Assembly (NCBI GenBank): GCA_022410635.1
Contig: JAJVDF010000015.1
Coordinates: 2,833,104-2,897,103 of the forward strand
Source of the DNA: Tretioscincus oriximinensis
Lineage: Eukaryota; Chordata; Lepidosauria; Squamata; Gymnophthalmidae
Reading direction: 5' to 3'
DNA: 64,000 nt
The first letter of the stretch is position 1. Each line of letters starts with the position of its first letter. The position numbers and the translations under genes were made by a program. The notes under the pieces are model-generated. The model was given only the letters and a program-made list of their open reading frames with translations, was not told where the DNA came from and made no database searches. Of this stretch, positions 11,776 through 21,989 are shown in pieces.

Positions 11776-13369
11776 TGCAGGCATAATTATTAAAATGGTA
11801 TGAATTCTGGTTATCATCTACTATTGATATTTTGGGCAAGGGTCTGGCATAATGGGATTTTTAGTCTTCTTTCATAAGATGTATAGAAGGGCTTAGATAT
11901 ATAGAAGAGCGGGAATAAAACTCAAATTGGAAAAGGTTATGTAATGAAATTTGCCCTATACTGATGAAATGTCTATAATGTAATTAAATAAGGTTTTGGT
12001 TGTGGGAAGGGTTATGGGGTGGTAACTGTTCCGTGTTTTCTCTACTATGTCTATGTTGTCTTAGCATGATTGCTCACGTTTACTGTATCATGAAGGTATG
12101 AATTGTATATAAGGAAAGTCAGAGTCATTTTTTTTTTAGGAAAAAACCACTCTCATCGTGAGGAGTGTTTCTTCAGTGGTTGCAACCAATACAACTTGAC
12201 AATACATCTTTATGACTATCTAGTGGATTATATTCTTTGTCTGGAAAGACTCATGAACTTTATATGTACCCTAAATGGGAATATTGATAGACTTATTATC
12301 TGTGTTTACAGTACTCTGTATTTATAGATTTTGCACTTTAGATTTTGTATTTTTTAACATGGTATAGAATCAAAGCCCCTTACTGTATGTGTATTTTCCC
12401 ATAATGACCTTTATTGGAGTCAGCCTTTTGGACTCGGTGGTGGAGTTTCGTATTGGTTTCACTGGAGAACTTGCCAGGAAACCCATCCGAGTAGGAGGTT
12501 TACCAGTGAAGGGAGGGGGTAATGGGAGCTCAGGGGGTGATGGGAGGAGAAGAGGGCCAAGAAGTATGAGGCATTTATGTCTCATGCATCCCCTCATGAC
12601 TGCCCTCTCCTTTCTAAATTTCCCACACACACCCCATCTCCATCCTCCCATCTTATCACCTAAACATAAGCACTTCCCATGCTTTAAGGTAGTAGCAGGG
12701 CAGCTTCAGAAGTGTGACATCCCAGACAGAATCCAATTTCCAGTTAAGTCAGATTCAGTTAGGATTAATTAGGGTTGCTTGACAGCGGCCTGAGCCTATC
12801 CTTTCATCCCATGTATGTTTCAAGTTCTTTGTGTGCATTATCAACCATGGATTTGCATCTGTTCCAGAATCAACTAAGTCATGAAATAAGGTAAAACGAA
12901 TGCAGTGAAGCATCTCTGTCAGGGTCTCTGTGCACGCGCATTCCCTACAAACTAAACCTTGAAAAAAGATTTTTTTAAATAATAATAATAATAAAAATAC
13001 TATTTGAAAAAAGAATTTAATATCACTCCTTCCTTTCAGCACAGTTACTATTGTATAAAAGAGCTTTTACAATCCAATATGTTCAAAAGGGGGGCTTAAC
13101 TTGCATCAAGACATTGTTTACTCTAAAAACTGATGCTGGTTTGTATATATATAAATAGTTTCAAAGAATGTTTCACCCAGCCTTATTGGAAAGATTATCT
13201 TCTGGCTTAGTCTTCAGAAGGTGTAATTAAAGTTCTTGAAAACAGTTCTTTGCTGCGTTACAATGTTCTGTATTGTTTTATAATAACTTTTGTTATTATA
13301 AAACCAGTTGCTTCTGATCGAAATGTAATTTGACAATAGAATAGTAATGCATGTCATTACCATCAAGAT
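11776..13369. other. Intronic sequence, nothing recognised
   Basis: No supported gene. A comparatively GC-rich block at 12460-12660 carries a 127-codon plus-strand frame (12389-12772) without a recognisable domain. It looks like compositional chance from the purine-rich GGGAGG runs. Confidence 0.45.
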
Positions 13370-13798
13370 TTACTTATGTATTTACATTTCTGTATCACCC
13401 TATACCGGAAGGTCTCAGGTCAGTTAACAATAAAACCCCAAATTAACATATTAAAACAGCCACATCTAAAAGTAGAGAGGTTTTTAAAGCCGAAAGCCAG
13501 GCTAAAGAGGTGCTTCTTCTGAATGTGCACAGAGATGGTGATAGACACATCTCAATTGGGGGGGGGGGGGACTAGTCCATAGTCTGAGGTCTGCCACATG
13601 GAACACCTATCATGAGTTCCCACCCTCTTTGCCACTGAGAGAGCCTCTTCTACAAATCTTAAGGCACAGGCAGGTTGATGTGGCAGAAGGCCTTATTTAA
13701 GATATTTGGGGCCCAAATTATGTAAGGCTTTATAATCCCTTGAATTGGGTTTGGTAGCAGATTGGCTACGGCCTGTGATATGGGCCTGGATAGTATTG
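13370..13798 (-). repeat. L2 LINE 3' end
   Basis: Reverse-oriented L2. The plus strand starts with the tail end (TTTACATTTCTGTATCACCC) and runs into C-terminal coding remnants that parallel the copy at 39579-40035 (GATGGTGATAGACACA, CCCACCCTCTTTGCCACTGA, ATTTGGGGCCCAAATTATGT). It is broken at its inner end by a CR1. A poly-G run of 13 lies at 13558-13570. Confidence 0.8.
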
Positions 13799-14406
13799 TT
13801 TGAGAGGTGATCTGATGGAAGTGTACAAAATCATGCACGGGATCGACAGGGTGAATAGAAAAAAATGTTTTCTCTATCACACAACACTAAGACCAGAGGG
13901 CCCTCCTTAAAACTGATGGGTAGAAAAGTGAGAACAGACAAAGGAAAGTATTTTTTCACCCAGAGGGTCATCGGCCTATGGAATTTACTTCCTGAAGAGG
14001 TAGTGGTAGCCAACAGCTTGGATAGTTTCAAGACAGGACTAAACAGATTTATGGACACCAAGGGTATGAATGGATACTAGGATGAACATAAGAACATAAG
14101 AAGAGCCATACTGGATCAGGCCACAGCCCATCAAGTCAAGCATTCTGTGTCACACAGAGGCCCACCAGATGCGCCTGGGCAGTCTGAACAGAGGAAAGCA
14201 AAATATGCTCCTGGATGTCTGTATGTTGCCTCCGGGATGGAGCAACAGGCAGGACTCCTGAAATACCATTTGCAGGGAGTCATGAACAGGAGCATATTTT
14301 GCTTTCCTCTGTTCGGACTGCCCAGGTGCATCTGGTGGGGCCTCTGTGTGACACATACCAGATTGGCTGTGGCCTGATCTAGTATGGCTTTTCTTATGTT
14401 CTTATG
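13799..14406 (+). repeat. CR1 LINE 3' end inserted in L2
   Basis: The coding remnant reads MFSLSHNTKTRGPSLKLMG, then WNLLPEEVVVANSLDSFKTG (13865-14080), the C-terminal signature of CR1 ORF2. The 3'UTR follows and ends in CTTTTCTTATGTTCTTATG. L2 sequence of the same orientation lies on both sides (to 13798 and from 14407), so this CR1 is younger than the L2. It is itself split by a 128-bp insertion at 14085. Confidence 0.9.
14085..14212 (-). repeat. CR1 tail nested in CR1, inverted
   Basis: A 128-bp 5'-truncated CR1 3' end in reverse orientation begins AACATAAGAACATAAGAAG and ends GCAAAATATGCTCCT. GGATG flanks it on both sides (14080-14084 and 14213-14217), consistent with a 5-bp target duplication. 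The host CR1 resumes with TCTGTATGTTGCCTCCGGG. Because insert and host share the same 3'UTR, a diverged inverted pair is formed with 14285-14405. Confidence 0.85.
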
Positions 14407-14445
14407 GTCGTTCCAGCCAGTAGTCTAGCAACTGGGTTCTGCATC
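14407..14445 (-). repeat. L2 continuation after CR1 insertion
   Basis: A short segment (CGTTCCAGCCAGTAGTCTAG, then GGGTTCTGCAT) that I recognise as the next part of the L2 interrupted at 13798. Confidence 0.55.
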
Positions 14446-14672
14446 TCAAGGCTATACAACAATCTCTTCCTTGAGGCGCATCAGTCATAATTTCTGTGCA
14501 CATTCAGAAAATACTTGAAGACGCATCTTTAACCTGGCCTTTGGTTGAAAAAAACTGCTCTCCCTTTCCTACTTTTAGATATTGCTGTTTTAATCTGTTA
14601 ATTTGGTTTTTATTGTCAACCGTCCTGAGGCCCTCGAGTATAGGATAGTATGGATATGTAAATAATAAATAA
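14446..14672 (+). repeat. L2 LINE 3' end
   Basis: Plus-strand L2: AAGGCTATACAACAATCTC (decayed RLWNSL region), CTTGAAGACGCATCTTTAAC, then the 3'UTR with CCGTCCTGAGGCCC and a terminal ATAATAAATAAG. It ends about 140 bases before the ARHGAP24 exon. Confidence 0.8.
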
Positions 14673-14760
14673 GTAGTTTAAAAGTAAAGATGAGATCAGG
14701 ACTGTATTATTTGCCTTTCTATTTTGTTGCAAACAAGGTAGACTGCAAGTGGAATAGAGA

Positions 14761-14810
14761 AACTAACGTGCCTTCTTTCTCTCCCTCCCCCCACCTTTTC
14801 TGCTAACCAG
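14761..14810 (+). other. Splice acceptor of the ARHGAP24 exon
   Basis: A long pyrimidine tract (14770-14800) precedes CTAACCAG ending at 14810. A plausible branch-point CTAAC sits at 14763-14767, about 43 bases upstream of the AG. The acceptor precedes the 5'UTR part of the exon, which implies an upstream non-coding exon outside this window or not recognised here. Confidence 0.8.
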
Positions 14811-14830
14811 GAGAGCCTGCTAGTCTCATT
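14811..14830 (+). other. ARHGAP24 5'UTR segment of the exon
   Basis: Twenty bases between the acceptor AG and the ATG. The ATG has A at -3 and G at +4, a strong initiation context. Confidence 0.8.
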
Positions 14831-15010
14831 ATGGAAGAGCACAATGGTTCTGTAGAGAGTCCCCAAGTGAGCCAAGGACGGCACATTGCCATAAAGTGTG
14901 GGTGGCTGAGGAAGCAAGGAGGCTTTGTAAAGACTTGGCACACCCGCTGGTTTGTTCTTAAAGGGGAGCAGCTCCATTATTTCAAGGATGAAGATGAAAC
15001 CAAGCCCTTG
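14831..15010 (+). CDS. ARHGAP24: ARHGAP24 (FilGAP), first coding exon, partial
   Basis: This exon encodes the first 60 residues of Rho GTPase-activating protein 24, a Rac-directed GAP that binds filamin A and acts at the cell cortex and leading edge. The known vertebrate long isoform is about 750 residues: PH domain, RhoGAP domain, C-terminal coiled coil. Here residues 1-20 are the variable N-terminus and residues 21-60 the first strands of the PH domain. They include the basic phosphoinositide-binding stretch KQGGFVKTWHTRWFVL (residues 28-43) and YFKDEDETKPL before the splice. The GGFVKTWHTRW wording separates it from paralogues ARHGAP22 and ARHGAP25, which as I recall have a KNWQQR-type sequence there. 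The exon ends in phase 0 at a TTG codon followed by GTAAGT. Reading on past the donor gives an intronic frame that should not be taken as protein. The remaining exons are not visible. Confidence 0.94.
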
Positions 15011-15020
15011 GTAAGTACAC
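15011..15020 (+). other. ARHGAP24: Splice donor of the ARHGAP24 exon
   Basis: GTAAGTACAC directly follows the last codon; the first six bases match the U1 consensus. It fits the phase-0 junction expected after ...DETKPL in this gene. Confidence 0.88.
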
Positions 15021-16145
15021 AAGCAGGAGTCGCAAAGCAAGATAGGTGGGCTGGTGGGAGAGTTGAAAATTGATGGGGAAGGAGCGGCGATTGAGTGAAT
15101 TTGGCAATGGAATCTGCTTGTCTGTTTTGGGGAAAGTTTGTTTCTAGCAGATGTTCTTCTGGCCCAAGGACAGCTTCCAAACCTCAGGAATTTTGCTACC
15201 TCTGATTAGATCAGAAAGGGTCTGTGCTTTGATTAAATTTTACATGTGACAAAATTTCAGTCACTAATTATGAATTTTGTTTTATTTTGAATTACATTTT
15301 TGTTGGTTGTGAGCAGGGCCATTTAGGCTGCATTTTTCCTATGGGCTGTAATTTACTTACTTACTTACTTTATTTATTTGTTATACACCCCCTCATCCCT
15401 CAGCTATACAGGTATCTATATTTTGCCCAAATATGGCCTTGGTCATGGGGCCTTTTGGAAAATTATTTTTGTAGTAGAAAATTATTTTGACCAGCACAAT
15501 TACATATAAGATTGTGTTTTGAAGTACATAGTTGGAAAATGGAAATCTGGAAAATGGAACCATTAAACCAAGAGAAATCCAATTGTGTGTCGGAATATTG
15601 TGGTTATGATACTATCCCTTAACATTTTTGTTGCACAATTGTCCTTCTGTATCGAAAGCAGTAAGCAATAGTGATTGGTGCCCAAGAAAGGAGACAGCAT
15701 ATGTTCATAGGTGTCATCTGATGCTCTCACTGCAGCAGGATACTGATCTGACCTGTAATGGGTTGGTTTGAAGAAAGATTTGGCCACCGGATGCAAAACC
15801 TTCAAGGAAAAACTAAAAACCAAGTGTACTGCAGGCACGAACCTGATATGGCCAGTCTTTTTGGCTAAGCCCAGAGGCATTTTTCTTTGCTTGGGACAGT
15901 TTAGGAAGCTTGAATGGATAGCTAGTGTATTATTCAGTGTTTCTTGTCAGTTGATTAGTTCTGAGTGAAATTACTGGGTCATTTTAGTGATGAGTTTATT
16001 TGTGTGTGCATCTTGCAATAAATTGATTCAAGCTCATTAGGAAGAGAAATATGTTTATAAATAGCAGCAATTAATTATGACTATTATTCTTTACATCAGC
16101 CTAGAATTCGTTATACATTTGTCTCAAGAGACTTGGGGTACATTC
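15021..16145. other. Intron start, nothing recognised
   Basis: First part of the downstream ARHGAP24 intron. The only structure noted is an (ACTT)n/(TTTA)n run at about 15355-15380 followed by a short L2-tail-like CACCCCCTCATCCCTCAGC. No coding sequence is supported. Confidence 0.5.
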
Positions 16146-16430
16146 CCATAACATGTTTTGTTTCACTATTTATATTAAGTCTGAAAAAAAATGTGATTCC
16201 GCTCTACCTGCTGAAATTTTCTATGCTGTTTCCTGTTCCTCCATTACATTTCCTTGTATTTTCGTAACATCACATGTCCCATAAATCATTGCTGTGCATA
16301 TTTTACTACAATTCCCAGCATTCTTTGCAAGCCAAGAGCCTTGAAGTCACACAAGATTTTCCATTTTCCCACAATGGAAGGCCCCACAGAGGCTATTTTT
16401 TGGATTTTAGAGACGTCCGATATGTAATCG
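16146..16430 (+). repeat. MITE-like dispersed repeat, copy 1
   Basis: It shares CTATGCTGTTTCCTGTTC, CACATGTCCCATAAATCATT, TACTACAATTCCCAGCATTC and CATTTTCCCACAATGGA with the reverse copy at 29816-30095, and the TACTACAATTCCCAGCATTC part with 22000-22330. It is non-coding. I cannot name the family. Confidence 0.65.
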
Positions 16431-16464
16431 AACAAACAGCGGTTACTGGAAAATCTCTGTAGCA

Positions 16465-16520
16465 GCCCCCAGACTATGGAATAGTCTCCCCCTCGAGGTG
16501 CGTCAATCATCTCTATATGC
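16465..16520 (+). repeat. L2 LINE coding scrap
   Basis: CAGACTATGGAATAGTCTCC and CCTCGAGGTGCGTC match the RLWNSLPLEV codons of the L2 copies at 5380 and 63088. Confidence 0.6.
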
Positions 16521-16534
16521 TACCTTCCCCACCA

Positions 16535-16660
16535 CTAACCTGTTGGGGAAGATAGAATAAATGTAAGCCTTCAGTGAAAATTAACCTTGTAAGCCACTCT
16601 GAGTCCCTTTGGGTGAGAAGAGAGGTGGATAAAAAGCATAATCTTCTTCGCTCTTCTGCC
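16535..16660 (+). repeat. SINE 3' half
   Basis: Contains TTGGGGAAGATAGAAT, TTAACCTTGTAAGCCACTC and GGTGGATAAAAAGC, then a weak TTC-rich tail. Head and upstream body are missing. Confidence 0.7.
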
Positions 16661-17349
16661 AAAAGTCAGAACAAACTGGTATGTGTTCACAAATACTCTA
16701 AACATATGTACTGAAGTTTATTTGAACTTCAGAGGCAATTTAACTGTCTAGGGGCTACCAAGAAGGCCCTATCCTGGGTTCCTGCCACTTTAGCTATTAG
16801 AGGTGATGGTCCGACTAGGAACAAAAGGAATTTAGAAAGAGTTGTATTAATTAGTCCATTGACCATATCATAAGAATAAAATACAAAATAAAACTGGTAA
16901 AACTCACTTGTCCATGAAAACAATTAAAAACTGAGTTAAAACATTTAAAACAATTATAATCAATAAAACTACACTTAAAATTGTTTAAAAACAATTGAAA
17001 ACTGGGTTAAAACTAGCAAAAGGAATTACTTTTGCTGTTGCCTAATTGGTTTGCTTGTCTATTCTGCACCCACCTTTTGAACCCATTGCAATAATGTGCT
17101 CCGAGATAAGCTTACCATGTTGACAAACCAGGCATTATATTTCTAAATAAAAGTTTCTGACATTTTCTCTACCTGGATTTGAGCAGATTTTTAAAAAGAA
17201 TAATCTCCCCTTTACTGTAACGAATAATACTAAGCACGAGCGGCTGTCTGTATTTCATACACTTTTTATTGAGCATTGAGGACTTCTCTTTTTCCTTATA
17301 CCCTTGAAAGCTCTTGAGGGCCACTAAGGAAAACAGAATTATGAACTAT
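16661..17349. other. Intronic sequence, nothing recognised
   Basis: Contains several imperfect repeats of the word AAAACAATT (16915-17000), probably simple-sequence drift. No coding signal. Confidence 0.45.
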
Positions 17350-17545
17350 TATTTATTTATTTATTTGTACTTATATCCTGCCCTATACCCGAAGATTGCA
17401 GGGTGGCCAACCAAAGGGGGGCACATACAGCTTTTGTTGCTTTCTCCACAACAGACACCTTGTGACGTAGGTGGGGCTGAGAAAATTCTAAATAACTGTG
17501 ACTGGCCCAAGGTCACCCAGCTGGCTTTCATGGAGGAGTGGTGAA
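17350..17545 (+). repeat. MIR-like SINE/L2-derived repeat
   Basis: Starts in (TTTA)n with TATATCCTGCCCTATACCCG and CAACAGACACCTTGTGACGT. It carries the MIR-type core ACTGGCCCAAGGTCACCCAG. This layout is common in reptile genomes. Confidence 0.7.
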
Positions 17546-18266
17546 TAGAACTGAGGGACTAAAAAAGAAGTGGGTGAGGCTATAACTACTGATTGCTACC
17601 GTGTTTGAAAGGGATAAAAAAGCTGATAATGTAAAAGAGCAAATTAATCGTAAATCACCAATTTATTTTTTTCTTATTCTTCAGTTGGATATTATCCATT
17701 TTTGTTAGATTTCGGACTTGTCGATATGCCAACTCTGAAGGTCAAATATCTGGACAACCGATATTCATTGTTGTTCAGTTCCATAATGCGTCCATTGTTC
17801 CACTATAGGTTATTTGGAGGCAGTTCCTACGTACGGTTGTTTTCCCCCTCAACGTATCTGAGTAAGCAGTGTCTCACTTTTAGAGCCGAGAAGAGAAGGC
17901 CATGACTTGTTCAGCTATATACGCTCCTATGATGGGTTGTTGTTGTTTTGCCCCAGATAATTGCAGATGGAGTGTTTGTATGGAGATTTGCATTTGTTAA
18001 GAAAATGCTAAATAGGGACAAGGTTCTCTGGCATGAATGATAATGTTCTAATCTTGTCCTATCTGCAAGGCCATTTCAAAAAAGTAGCCTTGGAAGAAAA
18101 CGTCTCCTTAACCTTGTGACAATTGCGTTCTGGAGGTCCACAGAAGTTTTGTCTCTCTTGCCTTTAAACAGCACTGAAATAGAGACAAACATACAAGAGA
18201 GACAGAAAGAGATGAGTAGTGCTTTTTGTAAATAAAGCAGTTATGAAAACTCATCACAGCATTTCG
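17546..18266. other. Intronic sequence, nothing recognised
   Basis: No supported gene or repeat. Confidence 0.5.
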
Positions 18267-18671
18267 GTCCCATCCAGACAAGTGGGTTCAGTCTAGAATT
18301 TGTTTTAAAACTGGATTTACCCATTTGTGCCCCTACCCCCTCGTACTTCACCTGCATTACAGGAGCATGTATTTGCTTTGCAGCCCCGTGAACTCACCGC
18401 ATGTTGTGCCTTCCAATTGGCTGCCCTTCCCTATTCTTATATGTCAGAGCTCTCAATTCTCGTGTTCCCTGCTCTTGGGTGCAAACATCAGATAGGCCTT
18501 TGAATAGCGAAATGCAGACACCCTCTCTGAAGTCAGTACAAAGCTATTATCTGTAAAACCCACAGCACCAGGATTTAAACCCTGTGGATCAATGGGTTTA
18601 CTTGAGAATGTGAGGTGGATTTTTCATGATTTAACTACCACAGTGGTAGCAAAACCTCATCTGTATGGGGC
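18267..18671 (+). mobile_element. Candidate non-autonomous DNA transposon (MITE)
   Basis: The left end GTCCCATCCAGACAAG pairs with the reverse complement of the right end, GCCCCATACAGATGAG: 12 of 16 bases match as an inverted terminal repeat. TTCG lies immediately outside each end, a possible 4-bp target duplication. The interior is non-coding and shares ACTGGATTTACCCATTTG-type sequence with the repeats at 25065 and 29816. The superfamily cannot be assigned from this alone. Confidence 0.55.
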
Positions 18672-20216
18672 TTCGAACTGTAGCCACATCAATGTGTAAT
18701 TTACTTATTTATTTACTTTATTTTACTCCTCCTCTTTCCTCAGCTACTTCTGGTTTTATAATAATAAAAGCAATAAAATATTAGAATCGTCTTTCTACTA
18801 CCAGTTTTAATTTGCCTAAATTCACCCCTGAATTTGTCTCTACATGTATGGGCATTCACAATTGCTTGCAGAAGGAAAGAATGCCTTTCTATACAATACA
18901 ATACTTGACTATACTATAATGCTGTAAGAACCTCCACTAGTACACGCTAAATTAGAAGTCTTGCCCTTCCCTGGTCTGAACCATCTGCCTAGCGTTTTTA
19001 TAAGCCTGCTGGCATTTCAAAGCTGCTTTACTGGCCCAAAGAGGGCCCATGTTTCCTGTTCTGGTCTTACAGGGAGACCTAATTAGGCAGCATACTAAAC
19101 TGCTGCAGAAATGGACTTCCAAGGGAATCAAAGCTACAAGCTTCAGCAAACCCAGAAAAGACCCCAGAGGTTACATTATCTCCAGAGTAAGCACTGGGAG
19201 TTGTCCTGAGATAACATTCCAAATATGGAAGGGTTATTTGGAGACTTTATTTTATTTATTAAAGGCCTTTATAAAACCTTTAGTGTGAATAGTGTGAATT
19301 AGGATCACTGAGAAATTCATGGAAAATACAGTAGATTTATCAGCTGGTGAGACAAGTAAGGGAGAGAGGGAACACTGCTTATATTAAAAACTCTAATAAG
19401 AAACTCCCATCCACACCAAAAAAAGAAAATCTTTCTGGAAAACGTTAGAAATCATTGCTGTCTTATTTGGAACTTTCCTCTTTATTCCTCTTGCCTGGCT
19501 AACTTCCCTTTCCTAAGGGTGTCAGACCTATGAAAGAGTGAGGCTTGGTTGAGTCATCTAAAGCCCACAATAACTTTCTCCCTTTGCCTTTCTTTACTAA
19601 TTTGCCCATCAATTATGTCTAAGTGACAGTCAAAGTGGCAGCTTTGTGAAACAACATTTAATCCATCATATTCTTCTGACAGTAAAGGCTTTTATGAAGC
19701 TATCTTGCAAAGGCAAGAAATATGCTCATTGTTCCATTTGTTGATGCAACTTCCTGATATGCCTCAGTAATATTAATGATTCTATCAAACAAGCTGCTTT
19801 CTCTCTGGCCACAACCAGGCAGCATGAGGAAAGTTGAGTTCTGGTAAGCACCTCTCCGCTGTTATTCCAGTTCTTGCAGGGTGGCAGGACAACATGGGGC
19901 AAGCAGGGGCACTTACTCCTCTGATCACTTCCACTTCTGACAGCGGAGCATTTTCCTCCTGATATTTCAATTGCATGGAACACAGTACCTGGAAGGATAG
20001 TTTTTTCAAGAAGGATCTCAGAAGCAAGATTGTACCAGCATGCAGATGGTAGGTGTCTATACCAGGATATAATCTGGAATAAGAATTTTATTTATTTATA
20101 TTCCATTTTATGTCCAAAGAACAATTAAAACTCAAAAAGTTCCTTCAAAGGTGCAGAAGGGATCACAGATTCAAGTTTGAAGAAGTTGACAACCATAATT
20201 ACACTGTTTGTTCCAA
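18672..20216. other. Intronic sequence, nothing recognised
   Basis: Only a short (TTTA)n/L2-tail-like run at 18700-18745 and a second at 19245-19260. No coding support. Confidence 0.5.
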
Positions 20217-20566
20217 GGCATGAATGGCTCAGGTATTAAGAGTCGGTCTTTGATGTGAGAGATTCGTTCTCAAAGCCCTTTATCAGCTGTGGAGAGGGGT
20301 GAGCGCCCCTACTGATCTCACTTTTCACTAACTCAATTATTCAAAGAAAGTAGATTTGCAACCTACATTTTAAGTCAGTTTATGAGTACCACACTATTTG
20401 GTGGGGAAATAGAATTAATCATAGAATCATAGAATCATAGAGTTGGAAGGGACCTCCAGGGTCACCTAATGTAGCCTTTGGGTGAAAATTAACCTTGTAA
20501 GCCAGTCTGTACAGCGAGAGCAGGGTATAAATGGCTTCTTCTTCTCCTTCTCCTTCTTCTTCTGTT
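20217..20566 (+). repeat. Near full-length tRNA-derived SINE carrying an insertion
   Basis: The head GGCATGAATGGCTCAGG (A-box region) and GATTCGTTCTCAAAGCCC (B-box region) are recognisable. They are followed by GTGGAGAGGGGTGAGC, GGTGGGGAAATAGAAT and a tail of CTTCTTCTTCTCC units to 20566. A 54-bp CR1 end interrupts the body at 20417-20470. Confidence 0.85.
20417..20470 (-). repeat. Very short CR1 3' end nested in SINE
   Basis: The repeated ATCATAGA words followed by GTTGGAAGGGACCTCCAGG are the reverse complement of the typical amniote CR1 3' terminus. SINE body sequence continues on both sides (AGAAT before, GTAGCCTTTGGGTG after). Confidence 0.85.
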
Positions 20567-20947
20567 CTAGACTGTGTGTTCTGCCCCATAAGCTATTTCT
20601 CTATTTGGGTGTCATTTCTTGCCAGGGACAGAAGGTAAAACTCTAAGTCATTCAAACAAAAAAGGTTTATTTTAAAATGTAAAAATAGAGGTAGAAAACT
20701 GTTCCCTCCCAAGTCCTTTTTAAATACTTGCTTTCAGGTTTCTTGGAGTTCTTCTGTTTCTTTCACAACTTTGACTTCTTTAAGAGTCTGTTTCACCACG
20801 TTGACTTATTTGAGAGTTTGTTTTATCACACTGACATTTGAAGCTTGCTCTTCTCCAGCTCTGCTACACCCAAAATGAAACTTAACTGGGAAAGGGAGGA
20901 GATATAACTGAAACTAAGGACCTCCCTTCAGAATTCTTAAAGGGATA
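20567..20947. other. Intronic sequence, nothing recognised
   Basis: A local near-duplication (TTGACTTCTTTAAGAGTCTG at 20771 and TTGACTTATTTGAGAGTTTG at 20801) lies in this gap. No gene. Confidence 0.5.
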
Positions 20948-20962
20948 GGGTCAAAATAGGGT

Positions 20963-21870
20963 GGGCGGTAGACTTAACTATTACAGAAATGGAGATGAAA
21001 TCAAAATGGGAAAAAATAGAAAAAATCAGAAATAACAGGCTAAAGGAATTACAAATGAAAATTATCAGCCGTTGGTATAGGACACCTAGTATTATGGCCC
21101 ACATGAGCAATAATATCAGCCCACTGTGTTGGCACGGTTGTGGAGTCAGGGCAAACTATATGCATCAACTATGGGAGTGCCCAATTATTTCAAACTTTTG
21201 GACCTTAATTAGAAATCACATAAATAATATTTTGGGTTACCCCATAAGAATGTCTAAAGAACAAGCTCTGTTCCAATTAAACCAAGGAATACTACATGAG
21301 GATAAATATTTAGTAGATCAATTGGTTATGGCTGCTCAGGCAGTCATAACGCTAGGATGGAAAGATGCAACCAAACTGACATTCCAAAACTGGTGCCACT
21401 ACATCTCTGATCAAATAATGGGAGATTTTGTAATTGAAAGTCTTGATATAAGTACCAAGATTAAAAAGAATTGGATGAAAAATTGGGCCAAATTGATTAT
21501 ATATATTCAAAACAACCGTNGGGGGGGACCCGAACTCCTGACAACAATTAAACTAACCCTTAGGAAATAATAAAATCATTAAAGGATATGTATGATTCAC
21601 CTCTCGGGTGGGGTGGGGTGGGGGAGGGTAGGGAATATATTTATATTGATTAATTTTTGATTGACGCTTCACTTTATTTTGTGGGTATGAATTATAATAC
21701 TATCTGTTGATTATTTTGAAGGATGAAGCAATTATTTAATGATGGTGTTACAGAAATGGCATGTAAAAAATTTAATTTTATTGATATTATTTTCTGTAAA
21801 ACTCATTAATTTTATTGTTATTATTTTCTGTAAAACTCAAAAATTCAAAAAAATAAAGTAAAAAAAAAAA
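20963..21870 (+). mobile_element. 5'-truncated L1 LINE with target duplication
   Basis: The ORF2 C-terminus is open from 20989 to 21570, apart from one ambiguous base. It reads KIISRWYRTP and LCWHGCG, then MHQLWECPIISNFW, the cysteine/histidine-containing end of L1 ORF2p. A G-rich 3'UTR tract (21602-21628) and an A-rich tail (21850-21870) follow. The 15-base sequence GGGTCAAAATAGGGT occurs at 20948-20962 and again at 21871-21885, so both ends are defined. The insertion is dead on arrival: endonuclease and most of the reverse transcriptase are absent. Confidence 0.93.
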
Positions 21871-21989
21871 GGGTCAAAATAGGGTTCCCTCCCAAAATAA
21901 CTAAACAGAAACAACTAAGTCCCACTCTAAATTATAGGGGGAGCTGGATAAAATAAAAAGGGGATTAATAAAGGTCTCTGGGGGCATGA

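Noticed and set aside
12389..12772. 127-codon plus-strand frame in a GC-richer block
   Set aside because: Glycine-rich from GGGAGG composition and without a recognised family.
14131..14377. Overlapping open frames on both strands with similar protein sequences
   Set aside because: Explained by the inverted pair of CR1 3'UTR segments; non-coding.
15011..15073. Extension of the ARHGAP24 frame past residue 60
   Set aside because: It reads through a consensus splice donor into the intron; the residues after L60 do not resemble a PH domain.
20989..21570. 193-codon frame as a host gene
   Set aside because: It is the C-terminus of L1 ORF2, bounded by a target duplication and A-tail.
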